This document shows positions 1 through 11,915 of a stretch of DNA of 64,000 nucleotides, in pieces. The translations under genes and the position numbers were made by a program. Under the pieces are notes generated by a model. That model was not told where the DNA came from, ran no database searches, and saw nothing but the letters and a program-made list of their open reading frames with translations. The stretch's first letter is position 1, and every line of letters begins with the position of its first letter. Source of the DNA: Mauremys mutica (lineage: Eukaryota; Chordata; Testudines; Geoemydidae); the NCBI RefSeq assembly GCF_020497125.1, contig NC_059072.1, positions 56,144,697-56,208,696 on the forward strand. The letters are read 5' to 3'.

Positions 1-335
1 TAAAGATTGGACTGAAATGAAAATAATGATTGCTAAAATATTGAAGGTACTGTACGTACCAGGATATTTTCAATATTTACTACAAGTGTAAAGATGAGTT
101 TGACTTCCCTCTAGACATAAATCACATGCTGGGAAACTGTCTGCTACTTTATTCATTTACTTGGTGTACATTCCCAGCAGTCTTTTGCAGCCTAATTTTC
201 ATTTTTTAGATCAGGCCAGCACCTGCCAAGAGATCTACTTTTATTTGTAGATATCCATAAACAGAAATCTAGAGCCACGTTCCATCCCGGAGAAGTTGTT
301 TCAGCCAAAAAACCCTTTTAAAAATTATTTTAAAC

Positions 336-561
336 CAGGGGTTCTCAAACTGGGGGTTGGGACCCCTCAGGGGGTCGCAAGGTTATTATATGGGGGGGGG
401 GTGTCACAGGCTGTCAGCCTTCTTCCCAAACCTCGTTTTGCATCAAGCATTTATAATGGTGTTAAATATATTTAAAAGTGTTAATTTATAATGGCGGGGG
501 GTCGCACTCAGAGGCTTGCTGTGTGAAAGGGGTCACCAGTACAAAAGTTTGAGAACCAGTG
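336..561. mobile_element. hAT-type MITE with perfect 8-bp target duplication
   Basis: The ends are inverted repeats, CAGGGGTTCTCAAAC on the left and the complement of CACTGGTTCTCAAAC on the right. The element is flanked by identical 8-bp copies of TTTTAAAC (328-335 and 562-569), the duplication length made by hAT transposases. At 226 bp it has no coding capacity and must have been moved in trans. A poly-G run lies near 391-400. Confidence 0.9.
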
Positions 562-569
562 TTTTAAAC

Positions 570-2488
570 CTAGTTGCACACTTGAAATAATTATGTGGCT
601 GGAACATACTTCTCAGGTACTGAATATGATTTGAGCAGTTGGCTATGACCATTTTCAAATAATTACTTTGCATCTTCCTGGAGGTTTTATTGTGTGTGAA
701 GGTATGAGAACTGACTCCCAGAGGTAGTGCTGGGAATTGGAAATGAGCCTGAACCAGGTCCTGCGACCAGCATCCCACTCTGGGGGGTGTTTTGTTTGCA
801 GGGGTGAATTTAGGGCTAAGAATCCAAACTCCACATCATGATTTTGATCTATTTCAGGAAGGAATCCTTAAGCCCCTTTTGCCCTGAAATGAGCCATGCT
901 TGTGGGCAGTTGTACCCTACACCAGACACTATCTATAGTCTCCTCAGGACTCTCTCCACCAACAACAAAACCCCTCAGCTTCTGAGTGCCTGAAACCAAA
1001 TGACTGAAATGATACAGAGGAGAAATTTTTGAAAATCTGGCTGGTTTCTTATCCTAGGATATAGCATGTTTTCTAAATGCAGTTATATCACAGCTTGGCC
1101 TCGCCAACATTGGTTGCACCGCCTTATGCTACAAAATAGTTGAGTCTAGCAGTTATTGTTTTAGTTTTGCAGATGAGGCCAAAGACAGAATAGCGCCATA
1201 AAGGTGACTCTTTAAAGCTACATTTTGTCTTTAAGTACGACGTGCATATCTTATGTTTTTGTATAACATTCAGCCATGTCAAAGAAAACATTACGTTATT
1301 TGGCATTTTTCATTCAAATGAGGTGTCGGAAAGCAAGTCAGAGAATTTCATGAGCTTTTCAGAAACTTTTTGCAAGAGAGGTAATGAAAAATGGTCAGAG
1401 CAAGAACCAACCCAAATCAGAATGTTCCCTGTCAGAAATATTCTGCATTCTTGGAAAAATTGGGTATGGTAGTTAATGTTGCTCCCAGGCAGCTCTAATT
1501 TGCATGAATAGCACTTACTCAGGAGATCTCTACAGATGTCACTGACCTTGGCAGAATTACAGGGATCATATTTTCACGCTGAAAATTTATTTGGATGTTC
1601 TTTGGGAAGAACATTGTAAAACCAATGCCCACCCACCTAGCTGTACAGAAGATCCATGAGAAAAGAAAAATACACACACAAAGCAACAACCCCCCCCATG
1701 CTGAATATCCCCTCCCCACCTCAGAATATTATTTTAGCCACCCTACGTGAGCATTAATCTAAAAAAAAGTTGGACAATTGAATTTGTCATGCCGGTAGGT
1801 AATGAAGTAACCTTCTCTGAAACAGATGTGTCACTTGCACACAACTGACCTCTACTTCATTTTAATATTCACATGGGAAATAGATGAAATGTGATGCTGT
1901 TAAAACTGTCTTACAGGTCTTAGATTTTTGTCTTTGCAGTTATAAAATTTCACAATGTAACTAAATTCCTGACTGGGTCATGATCCAGAAATTAAAATCC
2001 CGTAAACTAAAGTAGACAACACATAAGGCAAGGCAACCATTGAAACAGAACCTTTATTCTAAAAGGATTTGGCCTTTTAAAAAATACCAGACTAACTTTG
2101 ATTTATGCTTTTGTATTTTATGTATGTATGACTTCTTTATTTACTTATTCATTTTTTCCCCTAGAAAAATCAGCATCAAAATCATGCCTAAAGGACATGA
2201 ATAAAAATTTAAAACCCAAGGCAGACAAGAATAAACACAATCCATGTGTATCGTTGTCAGTCATGTGCAGGATGCTTTGGAAATGCTGTCTGTAAATATT
2301 CTTTCAAAAGCTGAGCTGGATTTATCCTAACAGTGTCTAAAGAATATTGTCACGTCTGAAATATTGATGAAGTTGTGTGTTCTCCTCCTTCCTCATCTGA
2401 GTTCTAGCCACTGTTGGGAACTCTAACCTTTACCTCTGAAACACCCTTCTGAAGATACTTCATGGGCAATTGAAACAACCGTGACTTT
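570..2488. other. AT-rich background, no gene seen
   Basis: No open frame here resembles a known protein and no repeat family is recognisable. The pyrimidine-rich acceptor-like tract at 2144-2165 falls within a short frame (2098-2295) that I could not link to any family. Confidence 0.5.
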
Positions 2489-2776
2489 GGGCTTGTCTGC
2501 ATGGTGCATTAGCCCACACTACAAGGGTATAAGTTGTAGTGCACACCAGTGTGTTGCACAGTACCTGGCCTTTGTGAACTCTGCTGGCACACACTAAAAG
2601 TTCATCTCTATGCATTAATGTATATACTGTTTGAAACGGGACTACATTAACATGCCCTAGGGACCTTTTAGTCCATGCCAGCAGGGTCCACACAGGCCAG
2701 TGAGTGTGCAACACCCTAGTGTGAACTAGAATTTACATCCTTCTAATGCAGACTAATATACCGTGTAGACGAGCCC
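2489..2776. mobile_element. Short terminal-inverted-repeat MITE
   Basis: The left end GGGCTTGTCTGCATGG mirrors the right end CCGTGTAGACGAGCCC (14 of 16 positions complementary). Both are flanked by TTT (2486-2488, 2777-2779), which suits a 3-bp target duplication. The GTCTRCAY core resembles the ends of the Harbinger copies in this window, so a Harbinger-driven MITE is the best guess. Confidence 0.65.
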
Positions 2777-5118
2777 TTTGAATCCATTTCTGGCTAGAGC
2801 CAGCACTCGCACTGGCACTTCTGGAGGCAACATAAGACTCTGGAAACATTCATTGCACTGGGGCCCTGCCTCTGGCAAGAAGCAGCCAGAGGCCTGGCAG
2901 TGGTCCAGAACTGATTATTCAAAGTCACTGTAGCTCTTTCTCTCTAGATAGTATTTTTATAGGAGACAGGGAAGGAGAAAGATAATTTTGAGCTGTGCGT
3001 TGGACCAAAATGTATCCTTAATATAGACCTGCTCAAATCTATTCTTTACCAAAATGCTCTCTAACTGTGCAACAGAGTGTCTGTAGTGATCATGTATCTG
3101 GCACATAGGGTTTATTTGTTTGGCTGTATGGAATACTTGTTGTCAGAAAGTGTTCTGTAGCAGTACCTACAGTATTCATCTTAAACTAACTTTTCTTTAG
3201 GATCTTGAAACATTTGCAGATTTTAATGGCATTTTTATTATCTTAGCAATAAACTTAAGCTGCAACTCACTGACCAAGAAAAGAAGATTGTTGTTATGGT
3301 AGAAAATTCCTTGAAATTTTTAACCCAGGAGATGGTTGTAGTACAGAAGGCAAACAAGGTATTGGGCTGCACAAGAAGAGGGATAGTATATAATCAACAT
3401 ATGCGATATTGGCACATAAAACAATAGTCAGCCCCCTTTCAAAATACTGTTCACAAAGTACTGTGTTGGGTCTGATTCTGCACTCCATTACACCATCACA
3501 CTGTAAAAACGTTGATTTCACAAGAGTTCAGTGAAATTACACCAGCATGGAACTAGTGTAAGGAAGTAGTGAATCATGCCTATTGGTGCTAATTTTGCTC
3601 TCTTTGAAGTCATTAGCAAAACACCCATTGACTTTAATCTGAGAAGGGTTAGCACCACCCATGGGAAATAGCCCTGGAAAAGGTATAGCACAGGACAATG
3701 ATAACATATCTCAAGAATCTATGTTTTGAGTAAAGATTAAATTAGGTTTAATGAGTCAAATTAATCCTTACTGTGTTTCTATTGGCTTCAGAATCTGGTC
3801 TCTTTTACCTATAAAAGAGAAGGGACCATAACTTTAACTCTTCAAAATTAGAATGGCTTGTGATAAAGTTAACCTATGTAAATTATTTACTTTTGTGGTA
3901 TGTTCAGGATCTAGGCCGTATTCTCAATAGCTCTATGGTACATTGTATAGAAGCTACATAAAATTATTTTAATTGAATGTCTGTAAAATATCATGCATTT
4001 TATAGACATTTCTAATCTATCTTTTCAGTGATTTCCTATTGAAATTCTTAACTTTAGGATACTTTCTTCTCCCAAACTGTCCACCAGTATGTGATATACT
4101 GGTAGACAAACAGTAAACAAACTAGGAAACCCGGTTTTCTAACAAAGAGCATGCACATCTATTTATTGTGAGGTAGTCGCAGCTGATGGTATCTGCAGAA
4201 GCAGGTAGATATGCAGCAAAAGAGTGTGAGAGTATCACAAAATTAGAATACAGTCCAGAGTCCTAGGATAGATAAACACAAACAATTGAGGTTAATCAGA
4301 GGTCTACAAAAAGAAGCACTTAGCTGATTTGGATGTGAGTGTATGCAAACAGTGGTACTATGTACCATGTTGAATAGCAATGCACATAAAGTATTAATTT
4401 CTGCTGCACCAGTGCATGCCTGCCAGCTCTGGAATGATGATCAACCTCCCATCCACACATGTTTTTCATGTAACCTAATCTAGATCTGAACGCAGGCCTT
4501 TAGAGGTGGAAGGATAATGCATTTTTACTTTTTATTTATTAGGGCTCAGTCCACATCAGAGAAGGACAAATCTCTTAAAGTTAAGAAATCTGACAATGCA
4601 GTGGGATGATCTGTCTAGAAGAAAACCTGGCTCTCTGGCACAAGGTCAAACAGAAAACAGCCCTTCTGTTGTTGCACAAGTGTCCAAATCACAATTAGCA
4701 CGGAATGACACTCTGGTTCTCAGTCTCAGCAGAGACCAATGATTGAATGTACATGCAAACCAAGCCTAGAGGTGATTATGCTAGCCAGGCGGTTTGGGGC
4801 AATTTATTGCGGGATTAGGGGGGAAGTTTGTATTGCTGTTCCCTGTGTTATACCAGTTCTGTGGTTTAATAGTCTCCAATACTCTGAATCTATCAGTTTG
4901 CTCCATGACTAAATTCACATTACAGAATAGAAATTAAGAAGAAACCAAACACCAGTGACAAAAAATCCTGGTGAAGAGTGAGTGAGGAATGAAGAAGATG
5001 CATGTGCACTGAATGTGCAGCATTGCCAAGCAGTTTGACAAGGAGACCAACATAAGGGATAGAGAATTAGTTATATCTGGATAAAAAGGTGAGGTGTAAA
5101 ACAATCCGTAGGAGGATG
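2777..5118. other. AT-rich background, no gene seen
   Basis: Only short shadow reading frames with no recognisable domain. I see no repeat with clear ends. Confidence 0.5.
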
Positions 5119-5126
5119 GTGGAGAT

Positions 5127-6348
5127 CAGGGGTCTCAAACATGCGGCCCGCGGGCCGCATGCGGCCCGCGGAGCTCTTCCCTGCGGCCCGCGGAGCTCCC
5201 CAGGGGAGCTCCGCAGGGGCCCCCAAGAGAAAAGCGGAGGCTCCCGCCTCCGCCCCTCTCCTGGAGCCTCGGCGCATAGAGCGCCGAGTCTCCGTCCGAG
5301 CGCCTGAGCCCCGCCCCGATCCGAGCCGCGTGGGGAGGGGGCGGGGCTGGGAGCTCTGGGCTGAGCGCTGCGCGCGGCGGGGAGCTCCCCGCCCCGCCCC
5401 CTCACCACGCGGCTCTGAGCGGGACCGCCGGAGACGCGCTCGGGTAAGGGGGGGGGAAGCGGGACCCGCCGGGGCCGGGCGGGTGGGGGGGGGACGGGAA
5501 GCGCTCCGGGCTGGGGCAGAGGATTAGGGTGCGGGGGGATGAGGGGTTCATGATGTGGGGGCGCTCAGGGCTGGGGCAGAGGATTAGGGTGCGGGGGGAT
5601 GAGGGGGTCATGATGTGGGGGCGCTCAGGGCTGGGGCAGAGGATTAGGGTGTGGGGGGATGAGGGCTCTGGCTGGGGCAGAGGATTAGGGTGCAGGGTCC
5701 TAGTGCCTGCCCTCCGCCAGTACTGGCAAGGCAGGCTTCCCTTACCCTGAGCCTCTCCAACCCCAAACCCTCAGCCCCAGCCAGAGCCCTCATTCCCCCC
5801 GCACCCTAATCCTCAGCCCCAGCCCTGAGCACCCCCACATCATGAACCCCTCATCCCCCTGCACCCTAATCCTCAGCCCCAGCCAGAGCCCTCATCCCCC
5901 CGCACCCTAATCCTCTGCCCCAGCCCTGAGCGCCCCCACATCATGAACCTCATCCACAGCCCTCACCCCTGCACTCCCTCCTATCCCCAAACTCTGTCCC
6001 AAAGCCTGCACCCCCACCCCCTGCCGCAGCCTGGAGCCTGCATCGAGCACAGAGCCTGCATCCAGACCCCCTCCCCCACCCAAACTCCCTCCCAGAGCCT
6101 TAGGCAGTAAATCTAAGTGCGTGTTTTGTCCTTTGAGTGAGGTGCATTACTGAGTGTATATATTTATTAAAACTGCGCGCGCTTAGGGGAGGAGGTGGAG
6201 AAGAGACAGGGCAGGGGCGGGGCCTCATGGAAGGGGTGGATTGGGGGTGGGGCCAGGGGCAGCAACGGGGCGTGTCAGTGATGCGGCCCTCGGGCCAATG
6301 CACTAGTCCTCATGCGGCCCTCGGGGTCATTTGAGTTTGAGACCCCTG
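5127..6348. mobile_element. 1.2 kb GC-rich hAT MITE with 8-bp target duplication
   Basis: The termini CAGGGGTCTCAAAC and GTTTGAGACCCCTG are exact inverted repeats. The flanks GTGGAGAT (5119-5126 and 6349-6356) are an identical 8-bp duplication, so both ends are certain. Just inside the left end GCGGCCCGC motifs repeat, and related GCGGCCCTCGG motifs recur near the right end. The high GC and CpG content contrasts sharply with the flanks. Open frames across it are a by-product of GC richness and repeats; none encodes a transposase. Confidence 0.93.
5510..5950. repeat. 60-bp tandem repeat forming a ~190-bp-arm foldback
   Basis: A 60-bp unit beginning GGATTAGGGTGCGGGG is repeated nearly perfectly at 5521-5580 and 5581-5640, with partial copies on either side. 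The reverse complement of the same unit recurs at about 5760-5950 (for example CACCCTAATCCTCAGCCCC). The interior can therefore fold into a long hairpin with a spacer of roughly 60 bp. It lies wholly within the hAT MITE at 5127-6348. Confidence 0.85.
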
Positions 6349-6523
6349 GTGGAGATGAACAATGACCTTAAGAAGTCACTTAAAAAGTGATAATCTAATA
6401 CTGGGGTGAGAACCATCAGAAATGCAACAAGGACTCAGGTGAGTACGTCTGGGGCAGGGCTACACAAACTGTCATAGAACAACACTACTGTGCCTTGTAA
6501 TCATATACAATCACATAAAATCA

Positions 6524-7360
6524 CAGATTTTGAAAGGGATTTAGGTGTTGCTCAGCTGAGCAGAGTATTGCCTAGCTCATAGTGGCCTGCCACCTAGTGG
6601 AATTTTCAGCCCCACATTAGGTGGCCCCATGCCACCTAGGTTCTCTGTAGAGTGCATGGGAATAGGTAAGCACCCATGAAAGGGATTTTCAGAAGACAGT
6701 CAGCTGAGTGGGGAGCTGCCTAAGTTAGCCAGGAGTGAAAAGGGGAGAGGAGAGATGCTTAGCTGCCTGACTGGCTGACCTGGTGCACCTGGCTCATGGG
6801 CCAGACTTAGGTGCCTCCCTCCACTGAGGATCCTCAGCTGCAAACCCTCTCCTAGAGTTAGGCACCTATGCCAGCACAGCCACTCACATAACCTGTGACC
6901 TCACATCTAAAACTGTCTCTCTGTCTCCTACCCAGGAGCGATACTTCTCATGCTCGCCTTATGTCTCCCTGTGTCCGCAGCCGTCTCTCGTATGGGTGCT
7001 GTGCTGTGCCTGCTCCCAGCCCCCACTTGGTGTCCTGCACCCAGCTCTCTTGCTGCAGGGTCCGGCAGGTATCAGGCCTTAGGCAAGCTCAAAGCATGCA
7101 TCTAGGTTTGGGCTCCACTGGAAAGACGTGTTCTCTCATCTAGTTTAAAAATCCTGTTTCTGGGCCTCCAGGGCTTTGGCTTGAACTAGGGCTCCAAGCA
7201 GCTTATTAGCTGTGGAGAAACATCAGCACTGGGTCTACTTTGAAAATGCTGACTGGCAGAAACTTAGGTGCCTAGGGCAGCGCATGAGCTGAGGCTTTGA
7301 AAATGTCCCTGGTGCCCACTTTTCTGCCTGCTTAGGTTCCTAAATCCCTTTAAAAATCTG
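6524..7360. mobile_element. Probable DNA-transposon MITE, ~840 bp
   Basis: The left end CAGATTTTGAAAGGGATTTAGG matches the complement of the right end (CCTAAATCCCTTTAAAAATCTG) with one substitution and one indel-like shift. No target duplication is convincing. The TTAGGTGCC-like words inside recur in the palindromic element at 13538-13619, suggesting one related group. Confidence 0.6.
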
Positions 7361-7648
7361 GCCCAGACATGATATCACCCAGTATCAGGAGAAAATATGA
7401 GACGGGAGATGGTCAGTCAGTTACACATTATTAAAATATTACAGCCCTCAGTAGAAAAATATCATCAATACAATGGGGAAGAAACAATAATTCTATAGTC
7501 TGAATGCTAAATATAACTGTACATTGCAGTGGACTGCCAGCCCTTCATTTGTACCCAGTGCTGTCGTCCTCCTTACTTAGTTTTCCCTTGATTGAAACTC
7601 CCAGTGATTAGGATGGTAGTTTTGCCTTAATAAGGTGGTTAAGGCTCA

Positions 7649-8511
7649 GGCCATGTCTACCTTAGAAAACTAAACCATTGGGAATGTAACTGGTGAGATA
7701 TCATAGAGTAAAGCTAACAGTGCAATGTATCCAGACTAGCCATGCTGTTTTGATTTAAGTTTTCCCCCACATCCACTGTACTAAATTGTTGTACAGATCT
7801 CTAGGTACCTATCGCACAATTTCTGTCACAGCAGTGGCTCCTGAGAGATTTCAAAAGGCTTTCTGGGAGCTCTTGTGGATTGTAGGAGAAGAGAGATCAA
7901 ATGCCCATAATTCCCAGACTGACATTTTATAAATCCCCTGCTGCCAATGCCATTTCCTAACCATTTCCTCAAAATGTTAGCCAGAATGAACACTGCATTC
8001 TCCCTCCTTGCTCATCAATGAAGGTTTCTGCTTGAGCTTTGCAAAGCAGTCTCAGGTTATCTGCAGGAGTTGTTACAAGGTAATGGAGGATATTCCAGAA
8101 GTGAGACCAAGATGTTCAAACAGTGCAATGGTTGTGCATATGCCACTGCCCACGTCGACAGCTGTTTGCCGTGTTTGCACATAATTTCCAGTGGGTGGAT
8201 CTCTGTTTTTGAGTCTGGACCACAACACAGACTGGTGAGAATGAATTGTTGTTGAGACCTGGGATGGACAGCAGTGGCTGCAGAACTTCAGGGTGACGGA
8301 GACTTTTCTGTACCTGTATGGTTAGCTAGCCTTGACACTGCAGAGGCAAATCACGCAGATGAGACTTCCATTACCATGGAAAAGAGAGTGGCAACTGCCC
8401 TATGGAAGCTGGATACCCTGGAGAGTTATCAGTCACCTGAGCACCAGTTTAGGGCCCTGAAGTCCATGGCAGGTGCATACAGTGTGGAGGTTTTCAAGAC
8501 AATGTAAAGTA
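7649..8511 (+). mobile_element. Harbinger relic (copy E), left end plus transposase fragment
   Basis: The left end reads GGCCATGTCTACCTTAG, matching the CATGTCTACACTAC-type ends of the other Harbinger copies. Transposase homology follows at 8215-8507. The right half, including any Myb-like gene and right terminus, is missing. Confidence 0.75.
8215..8507 (+). pseudogene. Harbinger transposase fragment (copy E)
   Basis: Two stretches match the intact transposase at 50898-52181 in different frames. The first is a broken STDW...QQWLQNFR segment (8225-8300). The second is MEKRVATALWKLDTLESYQS (from about 8378), which corresponds to the helix-turn-helix region (residues about 135-175 of the intact protein). 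Frameshifts, stops and loss of the whole DDE catalytic half show it is dead. Family assignment is by alignment to copy D by eye. Confidence 0.75.
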
Positions 8512-9802
8512 GGTTGCATAGTATGTTCAGTGAGACTCTGCATGGACTTTTGGGGCTGTTGTGTGGATCCCTTTGCAGAACCGAGGCTTTACAATTGTAT
8601 GTTTCAGTGAACATACAGTTTGACAGTCCATTGTTTTATTGCTCTGTTTCATTTTTTTCTAGTTCAAAATATATAACATCCAATTATATTTCTAAAATAT
8701 TGACTTCAATGGGAATCTGTTCATGCATCTGAGGGCAGAATTTGGCCCATAAAATTTAAAATAAAATACATAGGTATATTATATATAGTGCACAAATACC
8801 TGTTTTAGCTCTGTGCTATATTTTAAGAAATTTATTCATTTCTTTTACATGCCATATATTGGGTCAGGTTTTAGCTGGTGTAAATCAGTGTAGCTTCACT
8901 GAGGATTTGCCCCATTTATTTCTATATCAGTTTGCTTTAGTTTCTTTTTTATTTCTTCCATAGTAATAATGTAAGGCAACAGCTATCAGTCATGCATTCT
9001 CCTTTGTCACTGAATGTTTTGAGTAGCGATCAGGCTAAAATTTCATATGTGGTCAGTTTCTAGACGTTATGCATAGCTATTAAATTCCACTTCCTCTTCC
9101 AGCACATTTGGGGAAACACTCCTGACACTAACAAGCCCTGTCTCCCATTGCTAACATTGATTTCTTTGAAAGAGAAGAGTGGGCGCTCCCTGTGATAATC
9201 CAGTATTAGGACCTCCATTGAACAGCTGTGCTAAATGAACCTATACTTGATTACTTACTAAAACCTATCAATCTTGCCGAGGGTTTCCAAACCCTCCACA
9301 GCCATCCCAGCAAGCATAATGGCAATCACTGTGCTTAAAGGTCACGGTTAGGAGCTCAATTTAAAGCTCCCATAATAATGTAATTTAATTCTGGAAAATG
9401 CCACAAATATTGTCTTCTAAGGACTCCCTTCAGACAGAATACGCTTAATAGGTATGTACTGCTTCTGGTTTCTTGGTCCCTTTGAATAAAATCTACACTG
9501 TTATCTTTTTAAGGTGCTAATATTTCCACTCATTGGGTGATGGCCACATTTTAACAGCCACAGAAAAAAATTCCAAATGGAAAACATCAGTTCCGTTTAA
9601 TTTCTGTTATGGAAAAAGTAATTTAGTTTTGCAAAACTGGATAATGCACACGCTGTGTAGCTAAATGCTGAAACAGCTCAAATGCCACAAGGTTTCATGC
9701 TTGATTTTAAAAAGACTTTCACATCTAACGTAGCATACACCCATAATAAACAGATTTGCAGTATGTGGTTTATTTTGATAGCAGTAACAGCAGCTAAATA
9801 AA

Positions 9803-9910
9803 GCTGGAGGGGCAGCTTAGTGGTCTAAGCATCATGTTTAAAACACCTAGACTCACTGGAACCACCCTTTTAAATCCCAACAGGGTTGACTCAACTCTTT
9901 ATTCCTCTGA
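9803..9910 (+). repeat. Possible old tRNA-derived SINE fragment
   Basis: An A-box-like CTTAGTGGTCTAAG segment (9813-9826) is followed by a short body, as in tRNA-derived SINEs. I cannot identify a convincing B box or tail, so this is weak. Confidence 0.3.
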
Positions 9911-10185
9911 GGCAGATAAACTGATCTCCATGCAGAGTTGTTTTAGGTGAGACTTTATGAACCAAGGTCCTGGCTACTCTGCACAACAGTGCAGCTCTTA
10001 CAACACTCTCTTTTTTCCTAGCACCATTGGCTCCAATTTCCTCCCTCCTCACTGTTGTGCGGCCTTTTCAGTGCAAGCTGGTTGTTGACTTCTACTCTTG
10101 AGATGCCTGTGTTCCAGCAATACTGTGGCTATATAGCTTATAAAGTGCCTTTGAGATACTCTGGAATGAAGGGGCACTAAGGACC

Positions 10186-10252
10186 AAATCCTGGTCCCAC
10201 TAAAATCAGTGGTAAAGCTCACATGACGTCAGTGAGGCCAGGACCAAATGTA
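10186..10252. repeat. Short MITE-like inverted repeat
   Basis: ATCCTGGTCCCACT near the left mirrors CAGTGAGGCCAGGA near the right. The pattern fits the very short hAT-type MITEs of amniotes. No target duplication was found. Confidence 0.4.
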
Positions 10253-10769
10253 AAATATTATTATTGTAAATAAACTTTTGCCTAATAACTGTTTGCAGAT
10301 TCAGTGTTGTGCTAGCTAACAGAATGTGAAATTCTTCATTGGAAAGCATTATCTACACATAGATATTTATAATATTGCTCATCATGGAACTTGGGGAAAT
10401 TTTGTCTTAATCATAATTTTTATGACTTTGTTTTGAAGTTCAGCAGTGCATGTTGCTTATCAAGTGGGGCTTGAGATTTCTAATTGTACATGCAACCCTT
10501 AGCTGTTTAATAAAGGACATGTGAAATGGAAAGAAAGGAATCAATACATGTATTCACACCTAATTAACCACAGCAAAGAGCATAAAATATAAAGAATGTT
10601 AAATTTATAAAAGACTTGTTCTGACTCTGAAGTGACAAACTATAAAATCTATTTACATTACATCAATAAACTGTGAGCTACAGCTTGGTTGTTGTGCCAT
10701 GTGGCTTAAGAAACATGCTTATCAAAACTGACCAAAGTACCAAGCTGTAGGAAGGCAGGGGAATAAAAT

Positions 10770-11640
10770 GTAACTTTTGCGCCCTCGTGGCCAAGATGGA
10801 GTCCGTTCTGCAGGCAGTTCTGACCAAGCGAAGGCGCCCGCAGGAATGCAGCAGAAAAAGTGTCTTCCACCCCAGGGGCACCTGTTCCAAACTCCCCAGA
10901 CTGAACACACACAGACTAAAATGAATATAGGAAAGAGAAACATTTATTTACAGAGGGTTGAAAAGAGAAAAGCAACAGGGGGAAATATAGGGGGAAATGG
11001 CAAAACAGGGCTGCATTCAACACAAGGCGCCACAAGCCCAGTGGTACCACAGTCTGAAAGGGCAGACACCGAGCAATGTGTCTGCACACAGAATTCAGGA
11101 GTGCTGGGCAAAGTTCCAGTCCAGTGGGGAGTCTTGGGTGCTCCTGGTTGTCTTCGGCGCCAGTAAACTTTCCCCAGCAAACCCCTCCGGTGCCCTCTTC
11201 TGCCGCTCTCTGCAAAGCAACAAAGAGTGACAACCTCCCCACTTAACTAGCTAACAGCCTTCCTCCTTATTCCAAATGCAAAGTCACAAGCCCCAGTATG
11301 CATGGCCCCATACAGCTCTGGGCAGCAGCGATACTGGATTCAGCTCAATTTTTTCCTTCTTGGGCAATTCCTCCCTGGCACAGCGCTCCTCCTGACTCCT
11401 GTCCTGGGGTGTCCCTGGTGGGCTGCTCAGTCCCTCCCAGGCTTCGGGCAGGTTCTTGGCTGCTTCACTCTGTGGGTGCCTGCTTGCTGCAGCCCTTCCG
11501 TCTGGAGCTCCAGACAGACACACCCAGTTGCTCTTCCCTCTCTTCCTGCTCCCTCTCCCCCAACAACACTTCTTCCTTCTGGAACAATCAGCACTTCCCC
11601 GCTCAGGAAAAAGATTTAAAAGGGCCATGCTCTCTAAACC
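10770..11640 (-). mobile_element. LTR-like block, minus orientation
   Basis: Read on the minus strand it has a TTTTAAA TATA-like box near 11612-11618 and an AATAAA polyadenylation signal near 10944-10949 in CTGTAAATAAATGTTTC. About 190 bp of possible U5-like sequence follows. GC content is above the flanks. No gag, pol or env frame is attached, so it would be a solo LTR. Exact ends and target duplication were not resolved. Confidence 0.5.
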
Positions 11641-11808
11641 CCAAAGAGGTTACAAAAATAAAATAAATTAAACAGCTCTGATGAAAAACTGCCAAACTGC
11701 CATCAAAAATTGTGCAGACACAGTTGTTTAAAATTAGAATTTTGCATAAGACACAGAACAACGGAACCTTCTGTAAGAACTTGGAGGAACAAGAATGGAA
11801 GATATGAT

Positions 11809-11915
11809 GGGCCTGATTCACCACTCTGTTATTCCAGTTCTATGCCCATGGATCTAAACTGAAATCACTGGAGTTACACTGGTTTAAAACTGGTGTAACA
11901 GGAGATTCTGGTCCC
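11809..11915. mobile_element. Short hAT-type MITE
   Basis: GGGCCTGATTCACC on the left mirrors GAGATTCTGGTCCC on the right. In the middle, GGAGTTACACTGG and CTGGTGTAAC are typical of short amniote MITEs of this kind. No clear target duplication. Confidence 0.5.

Larger units (their letters stand above)
8512..10769. other. AT-rich background with minor repeat traces, no gene seen
   Basis: No coding signal. A short region at 8870-8935 (GTGTAAATCAGTGTAGC) and one at 10186-10252 resemble small reptile hAT-type MITEs. A tRNA-like SINE trace may lie at 9803-9910. Confidence 0.5.

Noticed and set aside
2098..2295. Short plus-strand frame with an acceptor-like TTTTTTCCCCTAG
   Set aside because: It could be a small host exon, but the peptide (KSASKSCLKDMNKNLKPKAD) matches no family I know and there is no donor or second exon. 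Not enough to call a gene.
5067..5750. Several overlapping open frames on both strands
   Set aside because: They come from GC-rich, repetitive hAT MITE sequence; frames on both strands are open at once and the peptides are Arg/Pro/Gly repeats.
10770..11640. Endogenous retrovirus with genes
   Set aside because: Five LTR-like blocks are present in the window, but none is attached to gag, pol or env of retroviral type; the only LTR-element genes are those of the gypsy element at 60-63.5 kb.
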